Assembly: GCA_014871385.1 (NCBI GenBank)
Contig: CM026426.1
Coordinates: 82,069,566-82,133,565 of the forward strand
Direction of reading: 5' to 3'
DNA: 64,000 nt
Origin: Ceratodon purpureus
Taxonomy: Eukaryota; Streptophyta; Bryopsida; Pseudoditrichales; Ditrichaceae
Position numbers and translations under genes: made by a program. Every line of letters begins with the position of its first letter. The stretch's first letter is position 1. Shown piece after piece: positions 58,218 to 64,000 of this stretch. The notes under the pieces were generated by a model. The model saw only the letters and a list, made by a program, of their open reading frames with translations. It made no database searches and was not told the DNA's origin.

Positions 58218-58963
58218 AAGTTAGGATAAGGACCGGATAAACTGGCAGCGACTAACGATGGGGCTCAAGTGCACTCGGCTGTCAATCCGGATAGATAGCG
58301 GCAGTACCTAGGAATAGAAGGCGGCCACCGGTCCGGGATACCCGGGATCCAAGATCCGGAAATTCTGGATCTCGGTTGGCCACTTGTTTGCTATAGGCCC
58401 GTTAGGTTTAGTACTTAAGCTGGACGTTTTTCCAAGGCCGGGGCCTTGTTTTGTACGCCGTTTTGTTGTTGCAATTGAGAATATACTTTTGGATTTGTTG
58501 TGTTGACCGGCTGACTGACGGGTCCGTTACCGTAATGGTTTGTTGGTACTACTGTCTTCAGTAGTGTTCCGTAGGAGTGTTGAACAGTGGGGTAGTTTGG
58601 ACAGCGCCCGGAGAGATTGGGAAGGTGTCAAGCGCTGAGTGTTGACGGTTCTCAGTCCCGGAAGGAGTCTGGAGGGGAGGAGAGACGTACTGTAACAGGG
58701 CTAGTAGTCTTAAGGACACGAAGGGCCGTGTGTACACCGGAATCCGGAAACGGATCAGTCGCTTCCTGTAGATGGGATAAAAGCTGGATTTCCTACTGCG
58801 AACCAATCCAGAAGAGAGATAATATAGTTAGGATACCGTACAACCGTAAGGTGATGTCGCTGTAGTATGATTTCCGTACCCATAACCGGCACTGAGTAGC
58901 TATCCGGACCGGTATCTAGCCATACGGAAGGATTATTACTCCACTCGAGGAAAGTTCGTATGT

Positions 58964-59019
58964 GAGCGGAGAGCGTAGAGCGGAGAGCGGAGAGCACAGA
59001 ATGGAGAGCACAGAAATGA
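58964..59019. repeat. GAGCG(G)AGA short tandem repeat
   Basis: About seven imperfect copies of a 7-8-base GAGAGCG/GAGAGCA unit immediately beyond element C. Confidence 0.7.
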
Positions 59020-59211
59020 GAAGTAGCCAAATTTCCCAAAGCAAAGTAGACCCTATAACCGTGGAAAATTACTAAATTAAGGCTTGATTTTGACACATTT
59101 TTTAGGAAAAGAGTATATTACCGTGGAAATCAGGGTTATCTCTGGTAAGAATTTATTACGTTTGTTCTCTAAGATACAAATTAGGGCTGATGTCATGATG
59201 ATGTCATGCAT

Positions 59212-59420
59212 ACATTCCTTTAGATTTGTCATGGGTTTAGGCAAGATACAATGATCAGGCGTTAAGTTTTAGATCAAACAAATAATTCTTTCATAGGATA
59301 ATGTAAATGCACAAGGAAAAAAACAACTTTCATAGAACATAAAGGAGGCAAGGTTTGAAAACTTCTTGGAATATTTCAAAATTCGTGTATAATATCTTAA
59401 CTGCTGAAACCAAGATATAC
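59212..59420 (+). repeat. Diverged direct repeat, left copy
   Basis: Begins ACATTCCTTTAGATTTG and ends with GCTGAAACCAAGATATAC. It matches 60118-60302 with many substitutions and indels. The pair flanks the ORF at 59717-60088. Confidence 0.55.
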
Positions 59421-59716
59421 CTTGTTAGAGTCTTTGTCTTCATCGAAGATTACTCTCTCTTCCTAGGCAGCGAAGCATCTTCATTTCAGTGATACAAGTA
59501 GGAGATTTTCATCATGAAACAGCACTTGGTAAGCAAGGTTCCAGAGAAGGAGGTCACTCTTGGTTTCTTTAGCTTGTTTCTAGGTGGCGTATTAGGATAG
59601 TGGCACAGTCCTTGGCATTCTGTGCTGTATGCGAAGGTAGCGTAGGAGTTCGAGGGGGTCAATCTCCAAGCTTGCGTGGAACGTTTTAAGACTACAACAA
59701 TTTAGTGTGTTGCGCG

Positions 59717-60088
59717 ATGCCGAAGGTGTGTAATGCGAGATCGAGGAGGACGAGAGCGGCTGTAGGTTTGCCCCCAAAGGCACCGGCGAGTTATCAAGAG
59801 CTGCGGCCCTGGCTGTTGGAGGTGGAGCGCGCCAGAGAACGAGGCATGGACCTGCCACCGTTTAGGCACATCGGAAACCTCCATGTTGGTGAAGGTGAAT
59901 GGCGTTGGACAGTGCTTTGTACCAATGAGCTTCTCCGTATTATGGAGTTGTCCCTAATTCCGTATCCCTTGCCATCGAACGTCGATGAGAATCCAGTTGT
60001 TCAGCTGCCCGAAGTGATCATATCGGATGGCGAAACTTGCTGGTTTGATATCGACAAGAGTTGGACTGTATATCCTCCGAAGGATTAG
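59717..60088 (+). CDS. Hypothetical protein of about 123 residues
   Basis: Start M-P-K-V-C-N-A-R-S-R-R-T-R-A at 59717 (or 59705, M-C-C-A), stop TAG at 60086-60088. The N-terminus is strongly basic. It is followed by W-L-L-E-V-E-R-A-R-E-R-G, then an alternating hydrophobic/aromatic C-terminal half (G-E-W-R-W-T-V-L-C-T, C-W-F-D-I-D-K-S-W-T-V-Y-P) that looks like a small beta-rich domain. Codon use looks coding and there is no internal stop. I do not recognise the family. Its position between diverged direct repeats raises the possibility of a tiny mobile unit or a duplicated gene. Confidence 0.45.
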   Translation: MPKVCNARSRRTRAAVGLPPKAPASYQELRPWLLEVERARERGMDLPPFRHIGNLHVGEGEWRWTVLCTNELLRIMELSLIPYPLPSNVDENPVVQLPEVIISDGETCWFDIDKSWTVYPPKD

Positions 60089-60117
60089 TACTGTGAAGTC
60101 TAGTGGGGTGTTCGAAT

Positions 60118-60302
60118 ACATTCCTTTAGATTTGGTCCCTTATTGGATCTAGATACGAGTATTCCAGCATGATGGTTTTAGATAAGGTAGACAATTCTAG
60201 GAATAAGACAACTCGAAACCAACTAAAAGAAATGGTCTTAAAAGTTCGTGGAATATTTTAGAGTTCGTGTACAATAATGGAGTAGCAGAAACTAAGATGT
60301 AC
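60118..60302 (+). repeat. Diverged direct repeat, right copy
   Basis: Counterpart of 59212-59420, sharing ACATTCCTTTAGATTTG, GGAATATTT, TTCGTGTA and GCAGAAACTAAGATGTAC in order. Confidence 0.55.
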
Positions 60303-60605
60303 ACCAAGTCAAGAATATGTAACATGGCTATGGAAATGTGGGATTTTGAATGATTAAAATATAAATTACAGCGCAATTTAAATTCTGAGCATTTCTTTTG
60401 TAACATTTCATTCTTCATATTATATTTTGAGCATTACAGTTGTGACTTATCATCCTTTGCATACAAAGAGACGAATTGGAAATGAGAATCATAACAAGTT
60501 TAGGTTTAGGGTTACAGTAGAGTAGACCAAGGATTACGCAATGAACTCCAATTAAATCAAATCAAATCAAATGAAAACAATGAAAGACCAAAGCCTCCTT
60601 CTAAC

Positions 60606-63600
60606 TCAGAACATGCTACAGTCGCTACTTCCACTCTCAGAACTAGATGACTCTGAATCTCCTTCTATAGACTCTTCATCCACGAATAGAAGGGCCCTGG
60701 GATCAAAAGTAGTTGGCCGACTAGGAACATATGTGAGGGCTCCAGATTGAAACGCCTGTGCTAAGTCCTCTGCGTAGTCCGGTTGTATAAAAGGCTGAAT
60801 CCACTATAAGAAACCTGTGTTTTTGGAGATGTTTTCCAAAAACATGGTCGTGTTTTTGTCATGTCTTTGTGTCGGTCAATCATGTCTTGAGGATCGTGAG
60901 GACGTTAACGCGTTTTTTGAGATAAACTGGGCTTCTTGTGCCCAGACATGGACATGCTACCCTAAAAACGCAAAGACGTCTGGAAAAACGTCCGCATCTA
61001 TGGGGACGTGGCAGAGGACATCCCTTTGAACACAAAATTGACAACGGCCTCGTTTTGTCGGACGGTAAAATGGGCCCGAACTTACTAGGCTGCGAGGTAA
61101 CTTCCTGCCCGAAGTGAAAAAAACCAGAAGAAGGGCAGGGTCAGCAGAGGGAGCAAAAGAGGCCGAGAGGGATTGAAGGACCTTTTTTTATTTTTTCTTT
61201 GTAAATGAAATTTACAATATCAAATTTCTTCTCTATTTTTTTTTCAAAGACGTTCGCATGTCTCGGAAGATGTCGACACAGACATCTGTCGAAACATTGT
61301 GACGTTCATTCATCCATTTTTTGTTCATTGGCGGCAACATTCATCCTTAGATTAGGGCTTTGAGCCTTGGTAGGGTTAGGGTGAGCCGCCACTTTGGTGG
61401 CTTCTAATCTTGTATTTGAGAGCTTTGTTTCAAGCTTTTTGTGTCTCCATGGAGTCTCTCCCGTTTGTTTCCCTATCAGTCCGTCGTTTCTTGTCCAAGT
61501 AAAGTGAAAATCAGCTTGATTGTAGATCTCTTGAAGGGCTTTCCAATGGTAGTAAGCACGTCCAATTCCGAGTTATAGGGAGTGAGATATGGCCTTCCAA
61601 AGTTGGGGTTGTCAAAGGAGTGCGGCTGGAGGAAGGGTGTCGGATTTTTAGCAATCAGTCCTAGGGTTTTGTTTCTATGCTTCTGAAATTTTTAGGGTAG
61701 ATGAAAAATTAACTCAGCTTTCCAATAAGCTAAGGCACGCCCCAATCCAAGCTAGGATGGAGGAATGGCAACCTAAAAACTGAAAGATACTTCAAACAAC
61801 TCTGAGGGGGGTGTATTTTCCCAACTTTATTCTTGCTCTCCATCTTCTTCTTTTCTCCTTTCCTCCCTTGTTCCTTTCTTCATGTGATCTTCTTTCCTTC
61901 ACTTCATTGTGATCAAATGCCACCTTCATGGCTGCAGAAACACCTCTGTGGTTGCAAAGACACCTTCATGTCTGCAAAAACACTCGCATGTCTACAGAAA
62001 ACACCCTCATGTCTGCAAAAAACACCTTCATGTCTGCATAAACACATTCATCTCAGCAAAAACACCCTTCCACACATCCTGTACACGTTGACATGGCCAT
62101 GTCCGCCATGTTAAAGTTTATAGCATGGAGATGTTCACTATAACAAATGCCAGACATGGTTCATGTCCGCACAGACATCGGCGTGGACATCACGTTGTCA
62201 CCAACAGATGTCTTGAAAACCATGGTGATGTCCCTAGTGACGTCTACAGTAACGCAATTTGAACTCAAAAATCACCAAAAACTAAGCTTACGTGGCAGGC
62301 CACCCTGGACCTTCGCGGCTGACACGTCAGGATTTCGCGCAGCCACGTCAGAGAATGGCGGGTCCACGTGGTCCGCCACATCACCATGGCAGCGATGACA
62401 TCCTCCGCCCATGTGGCACTGCCCGTAAAATTCCTTTGTTGATGTGTCATGACGTGGCGTCCACGTTGCAGACTTCACTGCCCCCCAAAATCACCCAGAG
62501 ACGCGCGTGCTACGGGGATGTCTACATGTTTTTTCGGATGTCCTCATTTGTTTTTGCTGCGTCTTAGATGTTCTCATGTCTGCACGACATCCTTTCCAAC
62601 GTCCACTTGTTTTTTTAAACATGATTTGAGATGTCTTAAAAAACATGGGATTCTTATAGTGATCGGGCTGGAATGAAGACGCCACGATGGAGTGGACACT
62701 GATGTTGGCCCACGTGGCGGTGTTGTCGAAACTACTCTGCAATAGAAAACCGATTGTGATTAGATTGAAAACGTAGAGGTGCAAAGAGAAGCAATGCTTG
62801 GAGAATTTGAACAAAGAATAGAAGACTTACACCACTTATCAGGTCTTCTTGATCTCTTTGCAGGCGCTTCCTCTGCTGCTGCCGGCCTAGGATGTTTAGG
62901 AGGGCCCATGGCAGATGACGTAGCCATATACGGTTTGAGAAGGGCGTTGAATATGGCTTTGTCCTCCTCACAAGCTATAATATGACGACCAATACTCTGG
63001 CAAGCCTTGAGGGAGGCACCTGAAAACACGTAGCACAGAAAAGTAGTGAGTCCCTGTGGAGAAAATCAGAGGATTGGAAATGCAGAAACTGTTAATGGAG
63101 GATTACCTGTTCCTGCCGACCACTCGAAGACAATGTCACCGGGCTTGGTCATCTCCTCAATGATGCCCTGCATCATCTCAGGGGCTTTCTCCCTCGGGCC
63201 TCTCCACGGCACCTCCCCATTCATGAGCTGCGAGTCTGCATCGGTGAAGTTGAGAATGGCATCACTCTCTGTGATGTGGAGGTCGTTGTAAACGACATCG
63301 GATTTCTTCGTTTGAAAAGAAAAATTGGATGGGGGAGAACCACCACGAATGAAGACGCGCACCCAGAATCGAAGAGACTGCGAGAAACAAAAATATGTGA
63401 GTGTAATTAAAAATAAAACTTAGTAGAATACAAAGACAAGCAAAGATTATGATGTACATACCAAGGAGCCGGGCATCGTTGGATGAGCCAAGCTTAGTGC
63501 ATTGAAGCCCTACCAGTCTCGATGCTGCACGAAGCTATCAGCAGTAGCCACTTCGGATATCTTCGTAGCCAGACGTTGGTCGTTGTTGTGGATGATGCAG

Positions 63601-63962
63601 AGAGCACCATCAAACTCCAAGAAATGTCTTGCGAATTCGAAGAGGTCCTCCAAATAATCCTTGCCGCGTTTGTTCCAAGACGGAGGGACGTAGGAGGGAT
63701 CGGATATCGTGGGGACCGGAAGATTCTCATGAATGTCGGCAATGATCAAGTCGAATCCCAAGTGATTCTCCTGTTGGCATCTATCAGGAATTCGGCTCTC
63801 GCGGCCTCCTCCAAACTTGAGTAAACAAGAAATCAGAGTTAGAAAATATAAGGTTTACAGAATATCGGAATTCAAGGGAAAGAATGAAACAACGAATCAT
63901 ACCATTCGAATGATGTCTAGAGCCTTGTTCCATTCGGGATCGCCACCAACGTCTTCAAGTTC
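60606..63962 (-). CDS. Beta-class DNA N6/N4-methylase-like protein, interrupted; 5' end not seen
   Basis: Exons read leftwards: 63903-63962, 63462-63815, 63107-63377, 62831-63019, then 62734-60606 split by the CACTA element. Exon 2 has F-D-L-I-I-A-D-I-H-E-N-L-P, in the place of the catalytic D-P-P-Y block, and later L-C-I-I-H-N-N-D. Exons 3 and 4 join to give G-D-I-V-F-E-W-S-A-G-T-G-A-S-L-K-A-C, then G-R-H-I-I-A-C-E-E-D-K. This is the AdoMet-binding G-x-G block and the acidic residue that follows it. The order (catalytic block before AdoMet block) is that of beta-class methylases (PF01555-like). Both blocks are degenerate, so activity is doubtful. TAG at 63510-63512 interrupts exon 2. The C-terminus is acidic/Ser-rich, ending S-D-C-S-M-F and TGA. 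The last intron needs the second of two tandem AGs (GCAGAG) to stay in frame. Confidence 0.7.
60802..62661. mobile_element. Non-autonomous CACTA (EnSpm) element, 1860 bp
   Basis: Starts CACTATAAGAAACC and ends GGATTCTTATAGTG, with the diagnostic CACTA termini and a 3-bp duplication ATC at 60799-60801 and 62662-62664. Subterminal regions are full of GATGTC/GACATC-type words, as expected for transposase-binding repeats. There is no transposase gene. The interior contains a 20-21-bp minisatellite (61921-62067) and a second CACTA-like start (62136). It lies inside the last coding exon of the methylase-like gene on the minus strand. Confidence 0.93.
61921..62067. repeat. Minisatellite of 20-21 bp, about seven copies, inside the CACTA element
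   Basis: Units begin CACCTTCATG or a close variant at 61921, 61941, 61961, 61981, 62002, 62023 and 62043, followed by TCTGCAAAAA-like text. Confidence 0.85.
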
Positions 63963-64000
63963 CTTGTGTCAGGATAGAACCAAATTCATAGAGGAGTTGA

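Larger units (their letters stand above)
55802..58960 (+). mobile_element. Element C: diverged relative of elements A and B
   Basis: The left end TGTTAGGAACACGGAAG resembles the inverted right end of A and B (TGTCGGAACACGGAAAC). A TATAAAA at 56105 precedes the gene, and the right part contains CTATCCGGACCGG and ACGGAAGG words like the 3' ends of A and B. No clean right terminus or target duplication was found, so the right limit is approximate. The subterminal regions are dense in CCGGA/TCCGG words, as in A and B. Confidence 0.55.

Noticed and set aside
61370..61395. Telomere-like TAGGGTTAGGG words
   Set aside because: Only about two units occur within the CACTA element, with no array.
12171..63512. 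A nuclear genetic code in which TAG means Gln
   Set aside because: TAG also closes several frames at shared positions (for example the common end of the A and B genes at 22090 and 53978), and the breaks concentrate in transposons and decaying duplicates that also carry frameshifts. The intact CSLC gene needs no recoding.
1..64000. CRISPR arrays, rRNA or true tRNA genes, bacterial operons
   Set aside because: No regularly spaced repeats of the right form, no rRNA signatures and no foldable tRNA. The exon-intron genes and plant transposons show eukaryotic nuclear DNA.

Overview
The window is nuclear DNA of a land plant or close streptophyte relative. The best evidence is a complete five-exon cellulose-synthase-like C gene (xyloglucan glucan synthase family) at 33158-35917 with short GT-AG introns. 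It sits among plant-type transposons: Copia, CACTA, a LINE tail and MITE-like elements. Small introns, a gene-poor layout and plant-transposon-type ORFs fit a bryophyte (moss-like) genome, but that placement is inference. The code is standard: the cellulose-synthase-like gene ends in TAA and the methylase-like gene ends in TGA.

Layout. 1-11400 is gene-poor. It holds a LINE 3' end, a broken CENP-B/pogo-type transposase, an element with about 26-bp inverted ends (6335-7056), a GC-rich foldback (8329-8450) and a 250-bp MITE-like element (10348-10597). 11403-30828 is a three-level nest. A Copia retrotransposon (LTRs 11408-11871 and 30359-30823, TSD TAAAG) was split by a 14-kb multi-gene inverted-repeat element (13552-27637). 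That element was in turn split by element A (20973-24815, TSD TGCAC). Element A itself carries a 405-bp piece copied from the element around it.

33158-35917 is the only clearly intact host gene. 37560-51200 holds a family of multi-exon genes with an N-terminal zinc finger and a C-terminal Ulp1/C48 protease domain: decayed exon copies, gene D (38449-42853) and gene E (46025-51200). D and E are separated by about 3 kb of A-rich DNA with about 180-bp repeats. Element B (51236-54904, TSD AAGCT) is a second full copy of the element A family and appears to cut the 3' end of gene E. A diverged third member, element C, lies at about 55802-58960. At the right edge a minus-strand gene for a beta-class DNA-methylase-like protein (60606-63962, continuing beyond the window or upstream) is interrupted in its last exon by a non-autonomous CACTA element (60802-62661, TSD ATC). 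Removing that element restores the reading frame exactly.

Two signals stand out. (1) Premature stops in nearly every unrelated coding unit are overwhelmingly TAG, usually where Gln is expected; two are aligned with CAG or CAA in a paralogue. This fits C-to-T decay at CAG (CHG) sites, though readthrough is not excluded. (2) Elements A and B have TG...CA ends, 5-bp target duplications, a TATA-driven single gene of about 735 codons and no LTRs. That combination does not match the usual plant transposon classes.
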